The notes under the pieces were generated by a model. The model was not told the origin of the DNA and searched no databases. It saw nothing but the letters and a program-made list of their open reading frames with translations. The translations under genes and the position numbers were made by a program. Of a stretch of 38,976 nt of DNA, positions 22,727 through 30,639 are shown piece by piece; positions within the stretch are counted from its first letter, which is position 1, and each line of letters opens with the position of its first letter. Location of the stretch: IMG/VR virus record IMGVR_UViG_3300009370_000071, positions 1 to 38,976 of that record, one strand, 5' to 3'. The stretch is from a virus.

Positions 22727-24849
22727 AGATTTACGGAATAAAGAATTTACGAGCAAACAAAATTGAAGAGTGCACTCCATGGAACACGAATAAAGACATC
22801 CCTGAGAAGGTTTTAAAGAGCGGTAAGAATGCATTCATAAAATGGTGCATGAACAACAGAACGGACTACCTGCACTTCAGCGGCTATGAAGGAGAAATTC
22901 CAGCAAAGAGGATAAACAAACAAAACCCACCAAGGAGGATGCACGCCATTGTGGTTGACTATGATGCAGAGGTGTCTGGCACTACAGTGGAAGAAATTAG
23001 AAGAAGGTGCAGTGCAGAAGCGGTGCCTATGTATATGTCTGAAACCTTTTCTGGTAATGCACGCCTTGTGTGGCTCTTTCAGGAACCGGTTTTAATGTAT
23101 AACGACAAAGCTACGAATGCGTTTCTTAAACTTTTGCAAAAAGAACTTCGTCTAACAAAAATCCTTCCAGGGTTTGATGAGAAGTTCTATGACGTATCAC
23201 AATATTATGCACTTGGGACCAAATGGAAAAAGATCAAAGGTGGGAGTCCGATTTCAACATCCTACATTACTTCACTCGTCTATCAGTCAACGAAAGACAT
23301 TAAGTGGGATGCAAGTTCTGAAGTCACCGTTCCGATTGAGGCAGTCGCTGCTGAAGTTGAAGCACAACATCCGGGACGCTGGAATGGTAACTTCGAGTTG
23401 GGTGCTAGAGGTGAACGCTTTTGGGATGACACGGCGGATAACGATACGGCGGCCATTGTCCGTGAAGGTGGTATGCAGTGCTTCACCGGCGATAAAGGTT
23501 TCGTTTCATGGAGAGAAATATTCGGAAACAAATTCATCAGTGAATACGAAACCGACAAAGTCAGTAAGGCAGTAGACGGTGTATGGTATGATGGAAAGGT
23601 ATATTGGATGCAGTCGTCTAACAAAAGATGGCAACACTGGAGTGGGCGGGATTTTATAACACATCTTGTTGCATCACAAAAACTGAGTAAGAAGGCTGGT
23701 GAAGGAGGAACAGCTTCAGAAGTTGATCGTGCTATGGACTTGGTACACAAGTTAAGACGGGTTGACAGAGCTGGTCCACTAGTCCATCAGAAGGGTGGTA
23801 TCATTCAGATTGGGTCTGACAGGATGTTAAATACTTCCAACACATCCCTAGTGGAACCTGATGCATCAGGAAGCTATGAAGACACTTGGTTGTACAGGTT
23901 CTTTGGAACTATCTTTACTGAAGAGCAGGAAGCATACTTTCTGAGTTGGTTAAAACGATTTTATGAGAGTGCAAGACGAAAGGAATTGACTATGGGGCAG
24001 GCTGTGTTTATTGCCGGTCACCCTCATACAGGTAAGTCACTACTGTCAAACGTAATAGTTTCAAAGCTAATGGGCGGCCATGCAGACTGTGTTCAATACC
24101 TTTTAAATTCATCTGACTTTAACTCCCACTTGTTAGATCAACCCATATGGACTGTCGATGATGCGTCTCCTAATTCTGATTCGAGACTGCATAGAAAATA
24201 CGAGCAGAATATTAAGCGTATGGTAGCCGGTAAAATGCATTCATACAACAAGAAGTATATGGATGGCGGTATGATACCGTGGAGTGGAAGAATAGTGGTG
24301 ACCTGTAACCTGGATGCAGAATCTATTCAGATGCTACCCGAAATGGATGTATCGATTGAAGATAAGGTGATGCTGTTTAAGGTAGAGAACCATAACATGA
24401 AATTCCCCGATAACATAGAAGGAATCATTGAATCCGAATTACCGATCTTTGCACAGTATTTACTAGACACAAAAATCCCTGAACAGATATTGGATAAGGG
24501 CAACCGATTCGGTATTAAATGTTTTCACCATCCTACCTTATTGGCGAATGCAAAGATGAGTTCGGCGTCTATTGCGTTTTACGAACTGCTTATGATTTTC
24601 TTAGATACGTATGGAGAAGACTTTAAGGGGACATCAGCAGAGTTACACACTGTTATGAATTCTGCAGAAGTAGATTTACCTGGTGCAAGAGACTATAAGC
24701 CGAGGCAGGTATCATTAGCACTGTCAAAATTGTCTACCATCTTTGCAGAATTAGTTTATCAAGAGAAGAGAAGGAAAGGCGACCCAACGAGAAGGTGGAT
24801 AGTGAAAAGAGACTTAATTGAAAGCACACTGAACGTTAGCGATGAATAA
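22723..24849 (+). CDS. Primase-helicase: AEP-like primase plus SF3/DUF5906 helicase
   Basis: A 708-residue protein with two parts. The N-terminal third resembles archaeo-eukaryotic primases: V-V-D79-Y-D81 followed by S-x-T-F-S-G-N-A-R-L-V-W. The C-terminal part is a superfamily 3 helicase of the DUF5906/VirE type: Walker A G-H-P-H-T-G-K438-S439, Walker B V-D479-D480, and V-V-T-C-N as sensor. It would unwind DNA and prime synthesis for the family A polymerase. A C-terminal winged-helix-like region ends in basic residues. It overlaps the zinc-finger gene by four bases. Confidence 0.88.
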   Translation: MKIYGIKNLRANKIEECTPWNTNKDIPEKVLKSGKNAFIKWCMNNRTDYLHFSGYEGEIPAKRINKQNPPRRMHAIVVDYDAEVSGTTVEEIRRRCSAEAVPMYMSETFSGNARLVWLFQEPVLMYNDKATNAFLKLLQKELRLTKILPGFDEKFYDVSQYYALGTKWKKIKGGSPISTSYITSLVYQSTKDIKWDASSEVTVPIEAVAAEVEAQHPGRWNGNFELGARGERFWDDTADNDTAAIVREGGMQCFTGDKGFVSWREIFGNKFISEYETDKVSKAVDGVWYDGKVYWMQSSNKRWQHWSGRDFITHLVASQKLSKKAGEGGTASEVDRAMDLVHKLRRVDRAGPLVHQKGGIIQIGSDRMLNTSNTSLVEPDASGSYEDTWLYRFFGTIFTEEQEAYFLSWLKRFYESARRKELTMGQAVFIAGHPHTGKSLLSNVIVSKLMGGHADCVQYLLNSSDFNSHLLDQPIWTVDDASPNSDSRLHRKYEQNIKRMVAGKMHSYNKKYMDGGMIPWSGRIVVTCNLDAESIQMLPEMDVSIEDKVMLFKVENHNMKFPDNIEGIIESELPIFAQYLLDTKIPEQILDKGNRFGIKCFHHPTLLANAKMSSASIAFYELLMIFLDTYGEDFKGTSAELHTVMNSAEVDLPGARDYKPRQVSLALSKLSTIFAELVYQEKRRKGDPTRRWIVKRDLIESTLNVSDE

Positions 24850-24855
24850 ACACAG

Positions 24856-24968
24856 AACCAGTAACCATATCTTTAACTTACCTTTGCAGGAGAAAAAGAA
24901 GAGAGAGGTAATATCGGGGGACGTATAGAGGTAAGAAAAGTTCAACTACAAAGAAGTGGTTACTGGTT
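24856..24968 (+). repeat. Long-spaced perfect inverted repeat after the primase-helicase
   Basis: AACCAGTAACCA (24856-24867) and TGGTTACTGGTT (24957-24968) are perfect 12-bp arms 89 bases apart. Nested inside are CTTACCT (24877-24883) and AGGTAAG (24929-24935). The middle is purine-rich. The right arm ends 11 bases before the ATG at 24980, so a folded RNA could hide that start. As DNA it could form a cruciform or an operator/origin element. It fills most of the 130-base gap. Confidence 0.55.
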
Positions 24969-24979
24969 ACGCAGTATTT

Positions 24980-25435
24980 ATGAAAACAGAAACAGAAGAA
25001 AAACTAATTGAAGATGTCCAATCTTTTCAAGATACGATGTTGCCAATTGGATTTCAAAATGAAACAGTCGGATTCCATACTGCAGAAAACATGGAATTTA
25101 GAGAAAACCACATGGCCGAAGAACTAACAGAACTTATTAGAGCAAGAGTTAAAGGTGACTTCGTTTCATATGTAGATGCCCATGTTGATCTTATCTATGT
25201 AGCACTTGGGTCTTTATTGGATATGAAAGTGCCTGTTGAGAAAGTATGGAAGTGTGTGCATGAAGCAAACATGGCAAAAGAAGCAGGGCCAAAAGAAGAT
25301 AGACCTGGTGGAACTGTTGAATGGGACATCTGTAAACCAGAAGGATGGGTTGGCCCTGAAACCAGTATTAGGGAAGTGCTAAAAGAACATGGGTATGAAG
25401 AAAAGCAAATGACATTTGACACAATTATATTATGA
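24980..25435 (+). CDS. MazG-like all-alpha nucleotide pyrophosphohydrolase
   Basis: A 151-residue product from the ATG at 24980; a GTG at 24956 in frame is possible but lies in the inverted repeat. E47-E48-x-x-E51-L and D66-x-x-x-D70-L-I-Y form the metal-binding helices of the MazG/HisE-like superfamily. The C-terminal block (V-H-E-A-N-M-A-K, then K-P-E-G-W) is typical of phage phosphoribosyl-ATP-pyrophosphatase-like proteins. Members hydrolyse (d)NTPs to monophosphates. T4's dCTPase gp56 belongs to the same broad all-alpha group, so dCTP removal is plausible beside the modification genes; inference. Confidence 0.8.
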   Translation: MKTETEEKLIEDVQSFQDTMLPIGFQNETVGFHTAENMEFRENHMAEELTELIRARVKGDFVSYVDAHVDLIYVALGSLLDMKVPVEKVWKCVHEANMAKEAGPKEDRPGGTVEWDICKPEGWVGPETSIREVLKEHGYEEKQMTFDTIIL

Positions 25436-25560
25436 TGGCAACCATATATGAAAATTGGGGGAACGTCCTTCGTTTCCTAGTAGTCTGTGTTCCGTTTTTA
25501 TTTACTGCACTATTCATTGCAGCAATGATAGTAAATACAATTCGTTTACGACGTAAATAA
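25432..25560 (+). CDS. Small single-span membrane protein (42 aa)
   Basis: ATG-ATG at 25432 overlaps the previous stop and the frame ends one base before the methyltransferase start region. A hydrophobic segment covers residues 13-34 (LRFLVVCVPFLFTALFIAAM) and the tail is basic (R-L-R-R-K). This is a clear transmembrane helix. Position links it translationally to the MazG-like gene. Function unknown. Confidence 0.6.
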   Translation: MMATIYENWGNVLRFLVVCVPFLFTALFIAAMIVNTIRLRRK

Positions 25561-25561
25561 T

Positions 25562-26731
25562 ATGAAGAAAAAACCAAGAGCACTAGGGGCTTACATTTAT
25601 GCTGGCGGCTTTGGTGTCGGCGTTAAGTCTGGAGGATTTGAATTGGCAGGTCATCTGGAGGATCCAAAACCATACGGTGAAGAAGTGATCCGTATGAATG
25701 ATAATTACTTTGGTGGTATGGAGATCGTTCCGTTCCCATGGTATGAAGAAGCTAATGACGCTGTGTATGTAGATCCTTGTATGCAGGACATTGATTTTAT
25801 TTATGCAAACCCACCCTGTGCACCGTTCTCCCAGAATAATCAAAACTCTCATAGGGAAGAGAATTGGAAATTGGATGAACGAGTAAGCTGCATTCATAAT
25901 GTCATGTCATTACTTGAGGTAGTGGACCCACATGTGTTAGCATTCGAAAGTGTGAGCCATATCTACAGTAAGGCAGGACCATTTCTGGAGGAGTTGGCTC
26001 AGTATGCACAAGAACGTGGGTATCAAGTAACCTTCTTCATTCATAACACTATGTATCATGGTTCACATCAAAGTCGTAAAAGGTTTTTCTTTATTGCATC
26101 AAAGACAAACTTCAAGCTTGCACCGTATGATAGTGAGCCAACTAAAACCGTTATGGATGCAGTGGCTGATGCTGCAGCATGGCACGGTGGTGTAAATAAT
26201 CACTTCAGGTTTAACCTTGCTCAAAAGAACAAGCATCTGTTTAAGGATGTAGAGCCGGGGAAGTCATTACGACATGCTTGGGAGAAAAATAATCCAGAAA
26301 GCACGTGGGAGTATAAAGAGAACGGTCACGTAAAAGGTAGGCCGTCGTATGCAGGTCATCGTAGACCAAAGAAAGACACAGTGACAAGTGCGATCGTTGG
26401 CTATCCTATGCTGCACCCTACACAGCATAGAGAACTTACCTCTGAAGAGTATTGCCGTATTGCAGACTTCCCGGTGGACTATAACTTCCCTACAGCTCGT
26501 AGCACACTCGGATATGCTGCTCGTGGTGTCTCCCCAATTATGGGGGAGTGGCTTGCTAAATCAGTCATCCTCACTATGAGAGCCGCCGAGGAAGTGGAAG
26601 AACTCTACGATGTTAGAGTCATCAGCGGTTATTTTGGAAAAGATCGAGAAACAACTGAAGTGTTTAACCTCGACCCAAACGAAGAAGAAGTATATGAAAC
26701 AGACCAACATGAATCCGTTCCACCACAATAA
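25562..26731 (+). CDS. C5-cytosine DNA methyltransferase
   Basis: A 389-residue protein with C5-methyltransferase motifs in order. Motif I is Y-A-G-G-F-G-V-G. Motif IV is N-P-P-C-A-P-F-S with the catalytic Cys near residue 85. Motif VI is F-E-S-V, motif VIII Q-S-R-K-R, motif IX R-E-L-T-S-E-E-Y-C-R-I-A-D-F-P, and motif X A-A-R-G-V-S-P. It would transfer a methyl group from AdoMet to cytosine C5 in a specific sequence that cannot be read from the protein. An acidic C-terminal tail of about 45 residues follows motif X. It opens the modification cluster and overlaps the HAD gene. Confidence 0.9.
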   Translation: MKKKPRALGAYIYAGGFGVGVKSGGFELAGHLEDPKPYGEEVIRMNDNYFGGMEIVPFPWYEEANDAVYVDPCMQDIDFIYANPPCAPFSQNNQNSHREENWKLDERVSCIHNVMSLLEVVDPHVLAFESVSHIYSKAGPFLEELAQYAQERGYQVTFFIHNTMYHGSHQSRKRFFFIASKTNFKLAPYDSEPTKTVMDAVADAAAWHGGVNNHFRFNLAQKNKHLFKDVEPGKSLRHAWEKNNPESTWEYKENGHVKGRPSYAGHRRPKKDTVTSAIVGYPMLHPTQHRELTSEEYCRIADFPVDYNFPTARSTLGYAARGVSPIMGEWLAKSVILTMRAAEEVEELYDVRVISGYFGKDRETTEVFNLDPNEEEVYETDQHESVPPQ

Positions 26732-27161
26732 ACCACTCCACCCTACATCAACATTCGTAATAGATGTTGACGGAGTTATTTGCGGCCCAAATAATTCAGA
26801 AGAAAGGATTGCATCATACGTTGACTGCACGCCAATAGATGTAGTCGTTAGTAGGATACGAATTTTATTTAGGCTAGGGCATCGTATCATACTACATACG
26901 TCTCGTAATGTTAACACATTCAACGATAATGAAGACAAACTTAATAGGATTACAAAACCCATCCTTGAAGCTTGGCTAAAACATTACGATGTTCCATATC
27001 ACAAATTGGTTATGGGCAAACCATGGGGAAGTGGTGGAGTGTATTATGTTGATGATCGTTCGCTTACGGTGAATCAGTTTTTAAACTCTTCTACAAAGAA
27101 AGATTGGGAGTGCCATCTGGAAATTAACAACAGGAAGGAGGATCATAATGGGGATGTCTGA
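26709..27161 (+). CDS. HAD-family phosphatase, capsule-locus type
   Basis: A 150-residue product if it starts at 26709, where GAAACAGACCAAC resembles the early leader; 26694 and 26610 are in-frame alternatives further inside the methyltransferase gene. Motifs are D19-x-D21-G (motif I), I-L-H-T-S-R (motif II), G-K-P-W-G (Lys, motif III) and Y-V-D-D (motif IV). This arrangement is that of small HAD proteins in capsule loci that act on phosphorylated sugars or alditols. Next to an APH-like kinase and a nucleotidyltransferase, it probably helps make an activated sugar. Confidence 0.75.
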   Translation: MNPFHHNKPLHPTSTFVIDVDGVICGPNNSEERIASYVDCTPIDVVVSRIRILFRLGHRIILHTSRNVNTFNDNEDKLNRITKPILEAWLKHYDVPYHKLVMGKPWGSGGVYYVDDRSLTVNQFLNSSTKKDWECHLEINNRKEDHNGDV

Positions 27162-27963
27162 TGTTGAGATGATTATTTCTGATGATACAGTTAGCAAAGT
27201 TGTATGTAATTCAAACGTGCATGAAGTCGCAAAACTGACTAATCAATATCATTGGCTCATTGCAGCTCATAAGAAAGATTGGTGGAGTGCACACAACATT
27301 GTAATACCAAAACCGCTATCGTTTCATAGAGCAAGCAGTACAGGAACAAGCCGCCTAACTATGGAGCGCATTTATATGAAAGGGAAAGACTCTACTCATA
27401 TGGATTTTAATACAAGGCATATGGAGGCGATTAGATGTTGTGCAAACTTATTTTTTGCTGAAAAATATAATACTCGTCAAGCATATCTATTCTTTTGTGA
27501 AACCATGATTCTAAGACGCGCAAATGATCTCAACGAATGGTTAGATAATTATGTGGACGTTATAAAACTAACATCCATGCTTGTTTATCCAGACACCATT
27601 AAGATGGCTATGCAACGTTCCGGGTCTTGTCATGGGGATTTTACCATTGACAATCTTGGTGAAACATACAGCGATGAATTAGTGCTTCTCGACCCAAACT
27701 TCTATCCCACTTATTGGCAGTCACCGCTATTAGACTATGCGTGGTTTAAATTTAATTCATATGTTAACGACATTCCAACAAGTAATGTATTCAGCTCTGC
27801 GTATTCACAAACAGGTGCAGGGTGGTTCATTGATCTTTTAAGCATAGGCTGCGCAGTGAGAGCAGCTCATTATGCACATCGTAAGTTGAAAACAGAATTT
27901 TGTTCTCGTGCTCAACGTTATATCACCACTCTCACACGTTCATTAACACCATTATTCCATTAA
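27148..27963 (+). CDS. APH/choline-kinase-like small-molecule kinase
   Basis: A 271-residue protein with the aminoglycoside-phosphotransferase-fold catalytic motif H162-G-D164-F-T-I-D-N169 and the metal-binding L-L-D182-P. The N-lobe is less conserved. Such kinases phosphorylate hydroxyls on sugars, choline and similar small molecules. It has one of the clearest Shine-Dalgarno boxes in the window (AAGGAGG, 8 bases before the ATG) and overlaps the HAD gene by 14 bases. With the nucleotidyltransferase it forms a LicA/LicC-like pair. The substrate is unknown. Confidence 0.75.
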   Translation: MGMSDVEMIISDDTVSKVVCNSNVHEVAKLTNQYHWLIAAHKKDWWSAHNIVIPKPLSFHRASSTGTSRLTMERIYMKGKDSTHMDFNTRHMEAIRCCANLFFAEKYNTRQAYLFFCETMILRRANDLNEWLDNYVDVIKLTSMLVYPDTIKMAMQRSGSCHGDFTIDNLGETYSDELVLLDPNFYPTYWQSPLLDYAWFKFNSYVNDIPTSNVFSSAYSQTGAGWFIDLLSIGCAVRAAHYAHRKLKTEFCSRAQRYITTLTRSLTPLFH

Positions 27964-27968
27964 GTAAT

Positions 27969-28754
27969 ATGCAAACACTACCAGGTAAAACAATCATCTT
28001 ATGTGGAGGGTCAGGCAATCGTTATAGTTCAACAGGCGGTCAAGGCGATAAGTTTATTGGGCGACTAAATAACCACCACCCAAAAGAAAAACCAGTCACC
28101 ACCCTAACAACTGCATTAGACTTAGCAGTGCAAGCGTTTAATACAAAACAGATTGGCTTAGCAGGGCACGACAGTGCACTGAGATTAGCTAGAGACCATG
28201 TTGACGGTGCAGTGTACTTGGAACAACGCTCTGATGATCCACAGTATAAAATAGGGCCAGCACGGGGTCTTATGTCATTCATTGATTGGATGAACGAAGA
28301 TAACATCCTCATATTATTAGGCGATAATCTTTATATGCACCCACAATCTTATGCAGGGCAAGAGTTTGATTTAGGAATTGATGAAGACGCAATAGTGACA
28401 TACATTCAGACATGTTCCCCGCATCTTGTTATGAGACTAGCTCACATATCATACATTCCTCAAATTGCATTTCGTCAACCACCGCATCATTATACAGGCG
28501 GTGCATACTATGCAGGTTTAGTGTTAGTAAAAGGCACAGTATTGAAGGAAGCATTAGAGTGGGCCCAAAACGAAGATGACAGACCAGAGTTTCAACTCAC
28601 TACTATACTCACTAGAATTGCACAAACAAATAATATGGTATTACGTCAGCTACCACATCAAAGGGATTGGTGGGATGTTGCAACAAATTATGATCTCGAA
28701 AAAGCACGTCAAATCTATGACCGGGTTATGGCATCACACAGAATAGGAAAATGA
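27969..28754 (+). CDS. Sugar-phosphate nucleotidyltransferase-like protein
   Basis: A 261-residue product from the ATG at 27969, 5 bases after the kinase; an upstream in-frame start overlaps that gene. The N-terminus has a nucleotide-binding loop, I-I-L-C-G-G-S-G-N-R-Y, followed by D-K at residues 23-24. L-G-D-N is the metal-binding Asp strand. The C-terminal W-W-D-V-A-T-N-Y-D-L-E-K-A-R matches the family ending. Enzymes of this type (RmlA, LicC) join NTP with sugar-1-phosphate or choline-phosphate. It probably activates the group made by the neighbouring kinase. Confidence 0.8.
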   Translation: MQTLPGKTIILCGGSGNRYSSTGGQGDKFIGRLNNHHPKEKPVTTLTTALDLAVQAFNTKQIGLAGHDSALRLARDHVDGAVYLEQRSDDPQYKIGPARGLMSFIDWMNEDNILILLGDNLYMHPQSYAGQEFDLGIDEDAIVTYIQTCSPHLVMRLAHISYIPQIAFRQPPHHYTGGAYYAGLVLVKGTVLKEALEWAQNEDDRPEFQLTTILTRIAQTNNMVLRQLPHQRDWWDVATNYDLEKARQIYDRVMASHRIGK

Positions 28755-30001
28755 ATATTGGAATTATGAATTTAGGCCGAGCATTTAAGTTCGGTGCTGA
28801 GAAAGGTAAAAGATGTCATGGTGACTTAGAGCGCCGCGGGTTAGTGTATGCACTTAGCAGAATGGAGAAAGCGAGAAACATAGTATTGCTTTCACGTTCT
28901 GACTGGGCTAAACTTAGTGACAGTGAAGCAGCATGGTTAGACCCAAACAATAAAGTATGCGACGTGTATATGGAAGTGGCAGAGGAGGAATGGAAAGCAA
29001 ACCACACCAAGCTTACACAAAGTGAGCAGTTAAAACACATTAAGTGGATGCATAACTTTATGAGTACACTTCCACGCTTAGATGTTGTGTTAGGTTTTAA
29101 GTCAACATCAGCACCGTTTTTGTTGCCTGATTATATGCCTGGAGTTCGAAAGGAAGGGATGGTCAAACTGTTAGGTATGATTTTCCAACACATAAGCCCA
29201 CAAGTGTGGTATCTAAATAAGTCAAACGTTCCTTGGTATACAATACTTACTGACCCACGTCTTATGAGAGGCGGTCATAGGGAGTCAATAGTAAACACTC
29301 CACGTAGAGTGCTTGCACAGTACAAAGATGACATGCTTTTAAAGCCATTAGAAACAGACAAACGTGGGTGCACTAAGCATAAGGAAGTATTTGTGCCTAT
29401 GGACTATGCAGCAGCTGAGACATTAGCTATGGCCGGCGATACTACATGTTTCGATCCGTCAACTGAAAGGAAGCATAGGATGACCATTGTAGCTATGCAG
29501 TCAACCATCGGCTCTGGTCCTAAAGACTACCGGCTTCAACAGCTAGAGGAGTGGATTCTGCCACATGCATGGGCTGCTAATGTTCACGTATATGGTGAGT
29601 GGCAGGATTGGAGAGTAGACAAGTGGCCGCAATTTAAAGGTTACATAAGCCAAGATGATCTAACAGATCGTATGCGGCAAAGTCGATATACATTCATCAT
29701 ACCAGTTAATCGTGATTGGGCAACAACAAAATACCTGGAGTCACTAAGAGAAGGCGTGCTTCCGTTTTTACATCCTGATTATGATACACAAGGTAACGTA
29801 TTTCCATTAGACCATCCATGCAGAGTAAGTGATTGGATTGATTTAAAGAATGCCATTAAATTCTATGAACAGTATCCCAATGATCGAATTAAATTAGTGA
29901 AAGAACTGCAGCATTGCCTAGTAAAACCAGAGCATCATGCTGATTCATTTATTCTTCATCTTTCCAAAGTGCTAAAGAGCGACTTAGGTTTAGAACTATG
30001 A
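28751..30001 (+). CDS. GT-B-like glycosyltransferase
   Basis: A 416-residue protein. The C-terminal half has the look of a GT-B donor-binding domain: F-K-G-Y-I-S-Q-D-D-L near residue 297, then a strand Y-T-F-I-I-P-V and T-K-Y-L-E-S-L-R-E-G-V-L-P, in which Glu-Ser-x-x-x-Gly-x-x-P matches the sugar-nucleotide-binding helix. The N-terminal half is unlike common families. It overlaps both neighbours by four bases. In this cluster the likely acceptor is hydroxymethylated cytosine in DNA, as with T4 glucosyltransferases; inference from context. Confidence 0.65.
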   Translation: MNIGIMNLGRAFKFGAEKGKRCHGDLERRGLVYALSRMEKARNIVLLSRSDWAKLSDSEAAWLDPNNKVCDVYMEVAEEEWKANHTKLTQSEQLKHIKWMHNFMSTLPRLDVVLGFKSTSAPFLLPDYMPGVRKEGMVKLLGMIFQHISPQVWYLNKSNVPWYTILTDPRLMRGGHRESIVNTPRRVLAQYKDDMLLKPLETDKRGCTKHKEVFVPMDYAAAETLAMAGDTTCFDPSTERKHRMTIVAMQSTIGSGPKDYRLQQLEEWILPHAWAANVHVYGEWQDWRVDKWPQFKGYISQDDLTDRMRQSRYTFIIPVNRDWATTKYLESLREGVLPFLHPDYDTQGNVFPLDHPCRVSDWIDLKNAIKFYEQYPNDRIKLVKELQHCLVKPEHHADSFILHLSKVLKSDLGLEL

Positions 30002-30639
30002 ACCGGGGAAGAATTATAGTCATTGAAGGGGCTGACGCATCTGGCAAGACATCGTTAGGTGACCGCATACATAGGGTGTTAGGTAGTGCACATAGAATTC
30101 ATCTCCGAGTTCATAAACGATTACCAACTTGGCAATACGCCGCTATTCGCAGAGCCGCTAGGTTTAGTTGTAAAGGCGAACATACCATATTAGATCGTCA
30201 CTTTATTAGTGAGCAAATCTATGCAGCTGTGTTTAGAGGCGGAGTAACAGAGGAGATGGACTCATTTAACCGAGATCAGCATAAACTGTTAGAAAGGGCC
30301 GGGGCAGTGTATGTTTTATGCACAAGTAAAGACACTGATGCATCGTACAATCGTTACATAGAACACGCAAAAAAGCGTAGTGAGTGGTTTGGTGAAGACC
30401 CAAGGATGTGGTTTGTTATAAAACGCTATGAGCAGCTATGGTATGGTGCGCATAGAGATGACATCATATCTCCAACAATGAAGGCAAAGGGATTTCATAG
30501 CTTTATAGATGAACTAACAATGCACGGTGGTGTAAAGCATAATTCTATGTGGGTCAAAAACATTCATGGAAGCACGTCAACAATGAAAGACATTTTATAT
30601 GCATCAAATCATGCTAGCAAATTAACACATAACATATGA
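29998..30639 (+). CDS. Thymidylate-kinase-like (d)NMP kinase
   Basis: A 213-residue P-loop protein: E10-G-A-D-A-S-G-K-T18 at the N-terminus and L-D-R-H-F near residue 64, the Asp-Arg pair of thymidylate-kinase-like enzymes. A C-terminal extension of about 40 residues follows the core. T4 gp1 performs the equivalent step by phosphorylating hydroxymethyl-dCMP. A DNA-directed kinase acting on hydroxymethyl bases is the alternative. It overlaps the hydroxymethylase gene by four bases, which supports the nucleotide route. Confidence 0.78.
   Translation: MNRGRIIVIEGADASGKTSLGDRIHRVLGSAHRIHLRVHKRLPTWQYAAIRRAARFSCKGEHTILDRHFISEQIYAAVFRGGVTEEMDSFNRDQHKLLERAGAVYVLCTSKDTDASYNRYIEHAKKRSEWFGEDPRMWFVIKRYEQLWYGAHRDDIISPTMKAKGFHSFIDELTMHGGVKHNSMWVKNIHGSTSTMKDILYASNHASKLTHNI

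Noticed and set aside
27148-27963. Antibiotic resistance phosphotransferase
   Set aside because: It has only the general APH-fold motifs, and the operon context points to small-molecule activation rather than resistance.
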